31,359 bases of DNA from Hoskinsella mucinilytica (lineage in GTDB: Bacteria; Bacillota_I; Bacilli_A; Erysipelotrichales; Erysipelotrichaceae). The number at the start of each line of letters is the position of its first letter. The stretch's first letter is position 1. Both the position numbers and the translations under genes were made by a program. The notes under the pieces were generated by a model. That model saw nothing but the letters and a program-made list of their open reading frames with translations, was not told the DNA's origin and did not search any database. Shown here one piece after another: positions 23,955-31,359 of this stretch. The DNA lies in the NCBI RefSeq assembly GCF_045223415.1, contig NZ_JBEQZJ010000045.1, positions 1 through 31,359 of the forward strand, read 5' to 3'.

Positions 23955-25295
23955 ATGAATTATCAGGTCCCAAGAGGAACTCAGGATGTTTTGCCAAAGG
24001 ACATCACAAAGTGGCACAGAATTGAAGAATTGATTCGCCAGTTCACTTATGTATACAACTTTGAAGAAATTCGTACACCAATTTTTGAACATACAAATGT
24101 ATTTAAACGAGGCAATGATTCCAGTGATATGGTCAATAAAGAAATGTATACATTTACGTTAGAAAACAGCTCAACATCTTTGACTTTACGTCCAGAAGGA
24201 ACAGCTGGAGTGGTTAGAAGTTTTGTGGAAAATAAAATGTTTGGATATCCTGATCTACCAATGAAGATGTATTATGTAGGTCCGCAATGTCGTCATGAAC
24301 GACCACAAAAGGGTAGAATGCGTATTTTCAACCAATTTGGTGTTGAGGTCGTTGGTGCGAAAAACCCAATGTTGGATGTAGAAGCAATCGCTTTAGGATA
24401 TTCCTTTTTATCCGCACTAGGATTACAAGATATGAAAGTCTTGATCAACACCTTGGGTGATGATGCATCTCGTGATGCATATCGTAGCGCATTAAAAGAA
24501 CATTTTAAAGATGGTATCAAAGATATGTGTGGCGATTGTCAAAGACGCTATGAACAAAATCCATTGCGTATTCTGGATTGTAAGGTTGATCATGACAGTG
24601 AATTGATGAAATCTGCACCTATGATGAGTGATTATTTAACGCAAGAAAGTAAAGAATATTTTCAAGCCGTATTGGATGGTTTAGATGCCCTAGGTATTCC
24701 TTATCAAATTGAGGATACCTTGGTCCGTGGATTGGATTATTATACGCATACAGTATTTGAAGTTGTCAGTGAAAATAAAGAGATGGGATCTCAGTCTACC
24801 GTTTTAGCCGGTGGACGTTATGATGGTTTGGTAGAATACTTTGGTGGCCCGGAAAAAATGAGTGGTATCGGTTGGGCACTTGGTATCGAACGCTTGATCA
24901 TCGCTTGTGAGGCAGAAGGAATCAATTTAGGAGAAGAAGAACCATTAGATGCTTATGTGCTTTGCCTTTCTCCTAAAGTGCAATTAGAAGCCTTACAAAT
25001 TGTAACAGAGCTACGTGCTGCCGGATATCGTAGTGAATGTGATTTCTTAAATCGTTCTTTTAAAGCACAATTTAAAACGGTGGAACGTAAGAAAGCAAAA
25101 GCTGCTATTATCGTTGGCGAAAAAGATATCGAACAGGGAACTGTGAATATCAAAAATATTGCGGAACAAAAACAGATTACTGTAGCACTTTCTGATATCA
25201 TTGATGGAATGGACAGTATGTTTGAAACCCAAGAAGAGGAACATGAATGCACATGTGAAGATGGTAATTGCACATGTGGACATCATCACGAATAG
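23955..25295 (+). CDS. hisS: Histidyl-tRNA synthetase with Cys/His-rich tail
   Basis: Class II synthetase that charges tRNA-His, 446 aa. Motifs visible: YQVPRGTQDVLP at the N-terminus, LRPEGTAGVVRSFVENKM (motif 2 region), PQCRHERPQKGRMRIFNQFG, the HisRS signature RGLDYYTHTVFEV, and GGRYDGLV plus GIGWALGIERL (motif 3). The last 20 residues are unusual: after the anticodon-binding domain comes an acidic run and CTCEDGNCTCGHHHE, which looks able to bind metal. The family normally ends near residue 420-425. The start at 23955 follows AAAGGAGG; the longer frame from 23913 starts within the leader. The aspS gene begins 11 bp after its stop. Confidence 0.97.
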   Translation: MNYQVPRGTQDVLPKDITKWHRIEELIRQFTYVYNFEEIRTPIFEHTNVFKRGNDSSDMVNKEMYTFTLENSSTSLTLRPEGTAGVVRSFVENKMFGYPDLPMKMYYVGPQCRHERPQKGRMRIFNQFGVEVVGAKNPMLDVEAIALGYSFLSALGLQDMKVLINTLGDDASRDAYRSALKEHFKDGIKDMCGDCQRRYEQNPLRILDCKVDHDSELMKSAPMMSDYLTQESKEYFQAVLDGLDALGIPYQIEDTLVRGLDYYTHTVFEVVSENKEMGSQSTVLAGGRYDGLVEYFGGPEKMSGIGWALGIERLIIACEAEGINLGEEEPLDAYVLCLSPKVQLEALQIVTELRAAGYRSECDFLNRSFKAQFKTVERKKAKAAIIVGEKDIEQGTVNIKNIAEQKQITVALSDIIDGMDSMFETQEEEHECTCEDGNCTCGHHHE

Positions 25296-25306
25296 GAGAT
25301 AACAGC

Positions 25307-27061
25307 ATGAAACGAACACATACAAATGGAGAGCTAAGAATTGACAATGTCAATGAAACGGTAACCTTAATCGGATGGGTGGCGAAGCGTAGAAATTTCG
25401 GCGCTTTGGTATTTATCGATTTAAGAGATCGAGAAGGCATTACACAGTTGGTTTTTAGTGAAGAATTGGCAGAGAAAATTACTGAAGTCCGCAATGAATA
25501 TATCTTACAAGTAGAAGGCATGGTCGTAGAACGTAAGGATAAGAATCCTAAATTAGCAACAGGTGATATTGAAATTAAAGTTTCCAATGTAGAAATCATC
25601 AATACTGCCGAAACGACACCGATCATCGTTGCGGATGAAACAGATGCACTAGAGGATACTAGATTGAAATATCGTTATCTAGATTTAAGAAGAAGCGTGC
25701 TTCAAAAAAATCTGATGCTTCGTCATAAGGTAACGATGATCACTCGTAATTTTTTATCTGATTTGGGATTTTTGGAAATCGAAACACCGATCCTTTGTAA
25801 ATCTACACCAGAAGGTGCAAGAGATTACTTGGTACCAAGTCGTATTTCTCAAGGAGAGTTTTATGCATTGCCACAATCCCCTCAATTGTATAAACAGTTA
25901 TTGATGGTAGGTGGTATGGAAAAATATTTCCAGATTGCACGATGCTTTCGTGATGAAGATTTGCGTGCAGATCGTCAACCTGAATTCTCTCAAATTGATA
26001 TTGAGATGAGTTTTATTGAGGAAGAGGATATTTGGCAAGTTACTGAACAGCTTATGGCAAAGATCTTCAAAGAAGTAAAGGGTATAGAACTATCTTCTTT
26101 CGAGCGTATATCCTACGATGAATGTATGGATCGTTTTGGTAGCGACAAACCGGATCTTCGTTTTGGCATGGAATTAAAAAATGTCAATGATATTTTCCAA
26201 TCAACTACATTTAAGGTGTTTGCGGACGTCTTACAACAAGGTGGAGTCGTACAAGCGATGCTTGTTAAGAATGGTGCTGACAAGTTCTCTCGTAAGGATT
26301 TGGATAAGCTACAAGAATATGTTAAGGTCTATGGTGCAAAGGCACTTGCTTATCTGAAATTATCAAAAGACGCTTTCAGTGGTTCTGTTGCGAAAGTCGT
26401 AAGTGAAGAAGAAAAAGCAGCATTGATGCAGCAATTCAACATGGAAGATAATGATCTTTTATTCATGGTCGCAGATAAGAAGAAAACCGCACAAAGTGCG
26501 CTAGGTGCTTTAAGAAGCAAACTTGGTCATGATTTGCATTTGATCGATGAAAAGGCATATAAGTTCTTATGGGTCACCAATTTCCCTATGTTTGAGTATG
26601 TAGAGGAAGAAGATCGTTATGTTGCGGCTCACCATCCATTTACATGTCCGAATCTAGAAGATGTAGATAAGTTGATGAGTGATCCAGGTCATTGTTATTC
26701 TCGTGCGTATGATTTGGTTTTAAACGGCTATGAGTTATTAAGTGGTTCTATTCGTATCCATGATCAGGAATTGCAGAAAAAGGTATTTGAAGCAATCGGT
26801 ATGTCATTAGAAGAGGCATATGATAAATTCGGATTCTTTATCGATGCCTTTAAATATGGCACACCTCCACATGGCGGTGTAGGAATCGGATTGGAACGTT
26901 TGGTCATGATCCTTGCGGGTACTGACAATATACGTGATGTTGTTGCATTCCCTAAAACAGCAAGTGCATCAGATTTAATGAGCGAAGCACCAAGCCCTGT
27001 ATATGATGAACAGTTGAAAGAATTACATATCGAAATTACAAATCCAAGAAAAGAACATTAG
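25307..27061 (+). CDS. aspS: Aspartyl-tRNA synthetase
   Basis: Class IIb synthetase of 584 aa, a full bacterial-type enzyme with N-terminal OB-fold anticodon domain (VTLIGWVAKRRNFGALVFID, then LRDREG), catalytic core (FRDEDLRADRQPEFSQIDIE is motif 2; GGVGIGLERLVMIL is motif 3) and the GAD insertion between them. In the anticodon-binding region the residue after RRN is Phe and a Lys is kept in ERKDKNPK, unlike the His/Gly of well-known non-discriminating enzymes; this hints at a discriminating AspRS but is not proof. AGGAG lies 8 nt before the ATG at 25307; the frame opening at 25268 overlaps hisS. Co-transcribed with hisS under the T-box. Confidence 0.97.
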   Translation: MKRTHTNGELRIDNVNETVTLIGWVAKRRNFGALVFIDLRDREGITQLVFSEELAEKITEVRNEYILQVEGMVVERKDKNPKLATGDIEIKVSNVEIINTAETTPIIVADETDALEDTRLKYRYLDLRRSVLQKNLMLRHKVTMITRNFLSDLGFLEIETPILCKSTPEGARDYLVPSRISQGEFYALPQSPQLYKQLLMVGGMEKYFQIARCFRDEDLRADRQPEFSQIDIEMSFIEEEDIWQVTEQLMAKIFKEVKGIELSSFERISYDECMDRFGSDKPDLRFGMELKNVNDIFQSTTFKVFADVLQQGGVVQAMLVKNGADKFSRKDLDKLQEYVKVYGAKALAYLKLSKDAFSGSVAKVVSEEEKAALMQQFNMEDNDLLFMVADKKKTAQSALGALRSKLGHDLHLIDEKAYKFLWVTNFPMFEYVEEEDRYVAAHHPFTCPNLEDVDKLMSDPGHCYSRAYDLVLNGYELLSGSIRIHDQELQKKVFEAIGMSLEEAYDKFGFFIDAFKYGTPPHGGVGIGLERLVMILAGTDNIRDVVAFPKTASASDLMSEAPSPVYDEQLKELHIEITNPRKEH

Positions 27062-27135
27062 AAATTGAAAGAAGGTTATCGATCATCAACAGTTGTAATG
27101 ACTTCGATATTTTGATGAATTGAAAAAACGAATCG

Positions 27136-27169
27136 AACAGTGTTTGATAAAGGGCTATCAAATGCTGTT
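27136..27169 (+). repeat. Long hairpin in the aspS 3' region
   Basis: AACAGTGTTTGATA and TATCAAATGCTGTT pair over 14 bp (two G-U pairs) with a 6-nt loop, between the aspS stop and its terminator. A weaker hairpin lies just upstream (about 27078-27108). Confidence 0.6.
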
Positions 27170-27187
27170 ACTATTGATAAACCTAAC

Positions 27188-27215
27188 AAAAAACCAAGCA
27201 TAGTTGCTTGGTTTT
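27188..27215. terminator. Bidirectional terminator after aspS
   Basis: A perfect 12-bp stem (AAAAACCAAGCA/TGCTTGGTTTTT) with a TAGT loop, able to work for aspS and for the converging gene at 27295. Confidence 0.92.
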
Positions 27216-27294
27216 TCAATACCTCAAGAGTGTCATCGTTGTCTTTGATTAAGATTGTATTTCTGCATCGAAAAAGGAGTATGGTTCTCTTTTA

Positions 27295-27729
27295 TTAATC
27301 GTCTTCATATATTGATTTTAATTCATTTATTTTATTTTCATAATCATCAACTTGAAAGCAATCATTACGATGAAATAAGAAACCACCTGTTAACATATAT
27401 TCTTCATTATTATTTTTTTTGATGACATAACTAAAACTTTTAGGTTTGCTCAACATATCTGAGTCAAGCTTTTTACTTTCCAATATCATAGTGGCAATAT
27501 ATTGATCAAGTTGCTCGATTTTTTTTAAATCATGTATTTCAAACTCAATTGGTTCTTTTTCATAGACGATTATTGTATAATCATTACTTTTTGTATTGCA
27601 TCCACAACAAATAAGTAAGAAAAACATACCTACAGTTAACATTTTAATGTTCATTTTCCTATTGTTATGGTACCATCTAGATAGCCAATCTTTATACTTT
27701 AATAGAAATGTGCAGTTAAACTTTCCCAT
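27295..27729 (-). CDS. Probable small lipoprotein, unknown function
   Basis: A 144-aa secreted-type protein. A basic stretch (residues 1-29) is followed by a hydrophobic core MLTVGMFFLLICCGC at 30-44; the last Cys lies where a lipoprotein Cys would be, although the lipobox (ICCGC) is not canonical. The mature part is acidic and helical-beta mixed, with no family I recognise. The upstream AAAGGG with 8 nt to ATG 27729 supports the long start, even though the signal peptide then has an unusually long basic head; ATG codons at residues 26 and 30 have no good ribosome-binding site. An extended -10 (TGTTATAAT, 27766-27758) lies just upstream, so it is transcribed separately from ligD. Confidence 0.65.
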   Translation of the reverse strand: MGKFNCTFLLKYKDWLSRWYHNNRKMNIKMLTVGMFFLLICCGCNTKSNDYTIIVYEKEPIEFEIHDLKKIEQLDQYIATMILESKKLDSDMLSKPKSFSYVIKKNNNEEYMLTGGFLFHRNDCFQVDDYENKINELKSIYEDD

Positions 27730-27757
27730 GTTTTCATCCCTTTCTCTTTATAGTTAA

Positions 27758-27766
27758 ATTATAACA
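27758..27766 (-). promoter_or_regulatory. Extended -10 promoter of the lipoprotein gene
   Basis: On the minus strand TGTTATAAT forms an extended -10 with a consensus TATAAT; a poor -35 (TGTGTT) is 17 bp upstream. Confidence 0.55.
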
Positions 27767-27845
27767 TGAGGAATGATGGCAACACAGGATTATTTGATTT
27801 CTTTTTACCTCGTATTTACTCCTTAAACATCGCACAAGAAACTTT

Positions 27846-28778
27846 TTATTTCTTATATGTTTCAATACAATCTTTTGGTGTCTTATCTTCACGAAATCCT
27901 TTGAACACAGGTTGACGTAGTCCACCTTCTCTAGTATATTCCATGAATTTTACAACACCACATAAATGAGGCGTGATCCAAATAGCTTCCTCATTACCTT
28001 TTGGTAGATTTGGAAAAGGACAAACATCACTTTTCTTACTGTGACTTTGTAAATAGGGAAGAGAAACACCCATGGTAACATGTCCTTTATACATCAATTC
28101 TTGTTCACGATATTGACCGAGTATCAAGGATACAATGCCTTTTTCTTTTAATATATAGCCGGTTATCACAAAATCAGCATCTAAAAGGTTTTTGCTTTTG
28201 ATCCATACTTTGGTTCGTTTCTCCGGCGTATATCGGCTATCTTTTCGTTTCGCAACAATACCTTCTAAGCCTTTTTCCTTCGCAAGTGAAAAAAGTGCGA
28301 TTCCTTCTCTTTCAATATAGCGACTGATATTGATGCGTTCATTCTCTTTCACGATGGTTTCTAATCGCTTTTTTCTTTCCATCAGCGTATCATCTATCAA
28401 AAAGTGATCTTTTTCATATAAGAGATCGAAAGCTGTGAATATCGCAGGGTATTCTTTCGCATGTAATCTGATCTTAAATGCATTGGTCGTCAATGTGCGT
28501 TTTTGTATTTCAAAGAAATCGGATGCACCATTTTTGAATATATACAATTCTCCGTCTAAGATACAACGATGTTTTACTTGTTTATGTAAATCATTAAGTT
28601 CAGGGAATTTCTTGTTTAAAATAAAGCCACGTTTATTTTGCACTATAGTGGTATCATCCGCATATACCAAGCATCGAATACCATCAAGTTTTAATTCGTA
28701 AATATAATCTTCATCATCAAACGCCGGTTCTTCAAGACCTATCAACATTGGTCGTATATCATGATCTTCAAATCGCAT
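27846..28778 (-). CDS. ligD: ATP-dependent DNA ligase (LigD ligase domain)
   Basis: It seals breaks in the Ku-dependent end-joining pathway. The protein is 310 aa and consists only of the ligase part: motif I YELKLDGIRCL with the adenylated Lys at residue 30, CILDGELYIF (motif III), LEGIVAKRKDSRYTPEKRTK (motifs IV-V) and an OB fold with LDADFVITGYI and the terminal LRQPVFKGFREDK (motif VI). The polymerase and phosphoesterase domains of large LigD proteins are absent. Its ATG shares a base with the ku stop (TAATG), so the two are translationally coupled. Confidence 0.93.
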   Translation of the reverse strand: MRFEDHDIRPMLIGLEEPAFDDEDYIYELKLDGIRCLVYADDTTIVQNKRGFILNKKFPELNDLHKQVKHRCILDGELYIFKNGASDFFEIQKRTLTTNAFKIRLHAKEYPAIFTAFDLLYEKDHFLIDDTLMERKKRLETIVKENERINISRYIEREGIALFSLAKEKGLEGIVAKRKDSRYTPEKRTKVWIKSKNLLDADFVITGYILKEKGIVSLILGQYREQELMYKGHVTMGVSLPYLQSHSKKSDVCPFPNLPKGNEEAIWITPHLCGVVKFMEYTREGGLRQPVFKGFREDKTPKDCIETYKK

Positions 28779-29578
28779 TAATGACGCACATTCTTTCTTC
28801 TTGCTTTCCCTTTTGGCTTGTTTTGTAAGATAGATTGTTTTAAAGCATCCATAAGATCGATCGGGGTAACGGTTGATGATCTATTTGCTTCACCATGTAC
28901 GACCTCTTGTCCATTGATTTTTTGTTCAATTGCTGCTTTCAATCGTTCTTGAAATTCATCATGATAGTCTTCTGGCTGATAAGGTTTCATCATGCTTTGA
29001 ATTAATTGCATAGCCATATCTTTTTCAGCTTTATTAATGCTAGGGTGAGATATGGTCTTGGGAAGTTCTGCGATTTCATCTTCATAAAACAGGGTTTTCA
29101 CAAGAATACCATCTACTTCAGGACATAATGCCAATAAGGTTTCTTTGGTATGAATGACGGTTTTTGCAATTGCCACTACTTCTAGCTCTTTCATAGCTTC
29201 ATATAAAAGCTCATAAGCTTTTTCTGCGTGTTTTTCCGGAATCGCATAATAGTTTTTTTCATAATAGATATCATCAATTTGAGAAAGCTCGCTAAAATGT
29301 AAAATATGTATGGTACGATCTTTTTCAGCTTTTAGTTCTTCGATTTCTTCATTTGTCATGATGACATATTGATCTTTTTCATATTGATAACCTTTCACGA
29401 TATCGCTACTTTTTAATTCTTTTTGACAATTCGGACAATACTTCTTATATTTCACACGTTCTTTGGTATCTTTACATAACTGATTGAAGGATATATCATT
29501 ATCCTGTGTGGTACGATACATTTGGATAGGTATGTGGACCAATCCAAAAGATATAGCACCTTTATGTGCAACTGCCAT
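28778..29578 (-). CDS. ku: Ku DNA-end-binding protein
   Basis: Bacterial Ku homodimer subunit, 266 aa, which encircles broken DNA ends and recruits LigD. The N-terminus (HKGAISFGLVHIPIQMY, then RTTQDNDISFNQLC) and YCPNCQKELKSSDIVKGYQY are typical, as is DDIYYEKNYYAIPEKHAEKA in the beta-barrel. The C-terminal region after about residue 215 is basic (KPKGKARRKNVRH), as in Ku proteins that contact ligase and DNA. AGGTGAT precedes the ATG. The gene order ku-ligD with overlapping codons is standard for two-gene bacterial end joining. In Bacillus the pair is under spore control; no such signal was recognised here. Confidence 0.95.
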   Translation of the reverse strand: MAVAHKGAISFGLVHIPIQMYRTTQDNDISFNQLCKDTKERVKYKKYCPNCQKELKSSDIVKGYQYEKDQYVIMTNEEIEELKAEKDRTIHILHFSELSQIDDIYYEKNYYAIPEKHAEKAYELLYEAMKELEVVAIAKTVIHTKETLLALCPEVDGILVKTLFYEDEIAELPKTISHPSINKAEKDMAMQLIQSMMKPYQPEDYHDEFQERLKAAIEQKINGQEVVHGEANRSSTVTPIDLMDALKQSILQNKPKGKARRKNVRH

Positions 29579-29722
29579 AAAATCACCTCATGATTATTCT
29601 GTTTCCATTTAGAGTTTTCATTCCATTTCCTATAAAAAAAGCGTTGAAATAAGAAGGCACTTGCTTAGAACAACAAAAAAAATAATGTCAAGGGGTATCA
29701 TTTTATCTATTACATGATATAC

Positions 29723-29728
29723 TATAAT
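29723..29728 (+). promoter_or_regulatory. -10 element of the 6S-like RNA
   Basis: A perfect TATAAT; no good -35 is visible 16-18 bp upstream. The RNA would start at about 29734. Confidence 0.5.
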
Positions 29729-29730
29729 TG

Positions 29731-29880
29731 TTCAAGAGGTACACATTTTTCCTACACTTAGAGATAAGGGAGTTCGGATGTCGCAGTTTTGTGTTGAAGA
29801 CCTGCCACGTGTGGGGATCCTAAGAAATTAGCGCAGAGCACCCACCTGTATTTACAGGGAAAGATCTCTCCTCTTGGACA
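29731..29880 (+). ncRNA. ssrS: 6S-like RNA
   Basis: No protein is encoded between ku and the TetR gene. The ends pair: CAAGAGG (29733-29739) with CCTCTTG (29870-29876), and AGAGAT with ATCTCT inside, giving the long closing stem of 6S RNA. The 3' half contains GGGATCCTAA and GCGCAGAGCACCCACCTG, which resemble my memory of the conserved part of Firmicutes 6S RNAs, followed by the small hairpin CCTGT/ACAGG. 6S RNA mimics an open promoter and binds RNA polymerase. A Rfam/Infernal search with the 6S model would settle it. Mature ends are estimated. Confidence 0.72.
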
Positions 29881-29896
29881 TTGATAATCAATAAGC

Positions 29897-29921
29897 GGAT
29901 AACGATGGTTATCCTTTTTTT
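29897..29921 (+). terminator. Terminator of the 6S-like RNA
   Basis: Perfect 7-bp stem (GGATAAC/GTTATCC), GATG loop, and seven Ts. Confidence 0.9.
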
Positions 29922-29929
29922 ATGTTAAA

Positions 29930-29976
29930 TCTTGACAGTGTAAAGATTTGGGACTATAATGTTTACACTGTCAAGA
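29930..29976 (+). promoter_or_regulatory. TetR autoregulated promoter with paired operators
   Basis: TTGACA (29932-29937), a 17-bp spacer and TATAAT (29955-29960) form a full consensus promoter. Two copies of the 15-bp TCTTGACAGTGTAAA, in opposite orientation (29930-29944 and 29962-29976), flank the -10. Each copy is itself a near-palindrome (TTGACA-G-TGTAAA), as expected for a TetR operator. One covers the -35, the other the start point. Confidence 0.8.
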
Positions 29977-29990
29977 TAGGAGGAATCATA

Positions 29991-30593
29991 ATGGATCAGT
30001 ATCATCATAAGAATCTAAGAAATGCTTTGATTGAGAAAGGAATCGAATTAGTTCATGAAGAAGGACTTGCGTCTTTTTCTTTGCGTAAAACAGCATCAGC
30101 TTGTAAAGTCAGTCATGCTGCACCATATAGCCATTTTCAAAATAAAGAGGAATTGTTGGAAGCTATGCAACAACATATCAGTGAACAATTTGTAACAACG
30201 TTACAAATTATTGTAGATGAGTATGGACAAACAAAGGATGTGTTAAAACAATTAGGAAAGGGGTATCTTAGCTTTTTCCTTCAACATCCTCATTACTTCT
30301 CGTTTCTATTCCAACAATCCCATATCGAGATTGATCTATGTGAGAATGCGGATCATAAAAAAAATTATCGCCCATTTGAGTTTTATCGTGAAACACTGCT
30401 TACCATTTTAAACCATAGTCATTATCCAAAAGAAAAACAACAGGATGCAATCATCGCAATATGGTCGTTTGTCCATGGAATAACAGCCATTGCTACTATG
30501 GAAAATGTAAAAACTGATGTACATTGGGAAGAAAAAATTGTTGATTATATGGATATCTTTGAATGTTCTTTTTTAAGGATGGAGGTAGAGTGA
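29991..30593 (+). CDS. TetR/AcrR family regulator (WHG-domain type)
   Basis: A 200-aa repressor. The N-terminal helix-turn-helix is clear (LRNALIEKGIELVHEEGLAS, SLRKTASACKVSHAAPYSHF, QNKEELLEAM). The C-terminal IWSFVHGITAIATM identifies the WHG-type ligand domain. The correct start is the ATG at 29991 behind AGGAGG; a longer frame from 29922 would include its own promoter and operators. It overlaps the stop codon with the start of the following flavodoxin gene (TGATG), so it probably represses both genes through the two operators. The ligand is unknown. Confidence 0.93.
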   Translation: MDQYHHKNLRNALIEKGIELVHEEGLASFSLRKTASACKVSHAAPYSHFQNKEELLEAMQQHISEQFVTTLQIIVDEYGQTKDVLKQLGKGYLSFFLQHPHYFSFLFQQSHIEIDLCENADHKKNYRPFEFYRETLLTILNHSHYPKEKQQDAIIAIWSFVHGITAIATMENVKTDVHWEEKIVDYMDIFECSFLRMEVE

Positions 30594-31359
30594 TGTTAGG
30601 TGTTTATTTTAGCGGAACAGGGAATACAGCTTATTGCATTAGGCGATTACTCGATGGCATCGATAAGAATGCACAATTGATATCAATAGAAGATCCTACC
30701 ATATTAGATAAACTTGCACAGCATGAGGAAGTCATTTTTGCATATCCCATATATTATAGTAATCTTCCTAAATTAGTTAGAGATTTCTTGACTCAACATG
30801 CAAATTTATTTCATGGAAAACGTGTTTATATCTTAGTAACAATGGGTTTGTTTAGTGGAGATGGAAGCGGATGTGCAGCAAGAATGCTTTCTTCTTTTGG
30901 GGCGCACATACTTGGTGGACTTCATATTAAGATGCCGGATTGTATCGCCGATGAAAAAGCTTTGAAACGCTCTTATGATAAGAATCTGGATCTTATCAAA
31001 AAAGCAAATGAGAAAATAGATCATGCTGTCATATGTTATCGTAATAAAACGTATACCAAAGAGGGACTTGGTTTTTGGTATCATCTAGCAGGTTTATTTG
31101 GACAACGTTTATGGTTTTATGGAAAGACTAAGCACTATAGTGATCGTCTCCATATAGATGCCCAATCTTGTATTTTGTGCCAGAGCTGTATAAAAAAATG
31201 TCCTATGCAAAATCTTGTATTTGAACATGGCGCTGTTATCGCAAAAGATCGATGTACTATGTGTTATCGTTGTATCAATGTTTGTCCCAAACAATCCATC
31301 ACACTTCTTGGTAAGCGTGTGGTCCAACAGCATCATATCAATGAATATCTATCTGAAGG
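30593..31359 (+). CDS. EFR1-family flavodoxin/ferredoxin protein, partial
   Basis: An electron-transfer protein cut by the right edge; 255 codons are visible. Residues 1 to about 160 are flavodoxin-like: FMN-phosphate loop YFSGTGNTAYCIRRLL, FAYPIYYSNLPKLVRDF, and VTMGLFSGDGSG. The C-terminal part holds two [4Fe-4S] motifs, CILCQSCIKKCP and CTMCYRCINVCP, the 2x4Fe ferredoxin pattern. This domain order defines EFR1-type proteins of anaerobes. The ATG shares its A with the TetR stop, with GGAGG 8 nt before. Expression is probably derepressed when TetR binds its ligand. The partner enzyme is unknown. Confidence 0.9.
   Translation, partial: MLGVYFSGTGNTAYCIRRLLDGIDKNAQLISIEDPTILDKLAQHEEVIFAYPIYYSNLPKLVRDFLTQHANLFHGKRVYILVTMGLFSGDGSGCAARMLSSFGAHILGGLHIKMPDCIADEKALKRSYDKNLDLIKKANEKIDHAVICYRNKTYTKEGLGFWYHLAGLFGQRLWFYGKTKHYSDRLHIDAQSCILCQSCIKKCPMQNLVFEHGAVIAKDRCTMCYRCINVCPKQSITLLGKRVVQQHHINEYLSE

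Noticed and set aside
25198..25626. 142-aa minus-strand frame over the hisS-aspS junction
   Set aside because: Antisense to two clear synthetase genes; no ribosome-binding site or family resemblance.
27734..27925. 63-aa minus-strand frame overlapping the end of ligD
   Set aside because: It overlaps the conserved motif VI of LigD in another frame, contains the -10 region of the lipoprotein gene, and lacks a convincing start.
30833..31336. Two minus-strand frames near the right edge
   Set aside because: Both are antisense to the flavodoxin/ferredoxin gene, which has clear FMN-loop and Fe-S motifs on the plus strand.

Overview
The window is about 31 kb of ordinary chromosome from a low-GC Firmicute. 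Bacillus-type -35/-10 promoters, AGGAGG ribosome-binding sites, U-tailed hairpin terminators, T-box leaders on tRNA-synthetase genes, a Firmicutes-type 6S-like RNA and an H+/Na+ pyrophosphatase all fit. The gene mix would suit an Erysipelotrichia-like gut anaerobe, but that placement is inference. I see no insertion sequence, prophage, CRISPR array, tRNA or rRNA.

Layout. 1-4.6 kb: an ArsR-type regulator with an MFS exporter; then a TetR regulator and a cupin (minus strand), divergent from a second MFS transporter. 4.6-9.4 kb: a K+-dependent-type membrane pyrophosphatase with a candidate cre site in its leader, a short terminated RNA, an unknown protein, a HAD phosphatase, a VTT/DedA membrane protein whose start lies inside a long hairpin, and a convergent glutamine amidotransferase-like hydrolase. 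9.4-12.6 kb: a radical SAM protein, a YgjP-like metallopeptidase, a DegV protein and a DUF2809 membrane protein. 12.6-16 kb: aromatic amino acid genes. A fused aroE-aroK, aroF and the DUF2809 gene run leftward from a leader that encodes a Phe/Tyr-rich peptide; aroD diverges. 16-18.3 kb: nfnA-nfnB. 18.5-18.7 kb: an unidentified structured RNA with its own promoter and terminator. 19-27 kb: leuS behind a leucine T-box, yebC, a degenerate ROK regulator, and hisS-aspS behind a T-box with overlapping Asp and His codons. 27.3-29.6 kb: a probable lipoprotein and a ku-ligD pair for end joining. 29.7 kb to the end: a 6S-like RNA, then a self-regulated TetR gene overlapping a flavodoxin/ferredoxin (EFR1-type) gene cut by the window edge.

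The most interesting signals are in RNA rather than in new protein families: the aromatic leader peptide and attenuator (about 14905-15060), the structured RNA at 18497-18674, the hairpin enclosing the dedA-like start (8161-8216), the GAC/CAC overlap in the hisS-aspS T-box, and the Cys/His tail on HisRS. I did not find an obvious new multi-gene defence or metabolic system.
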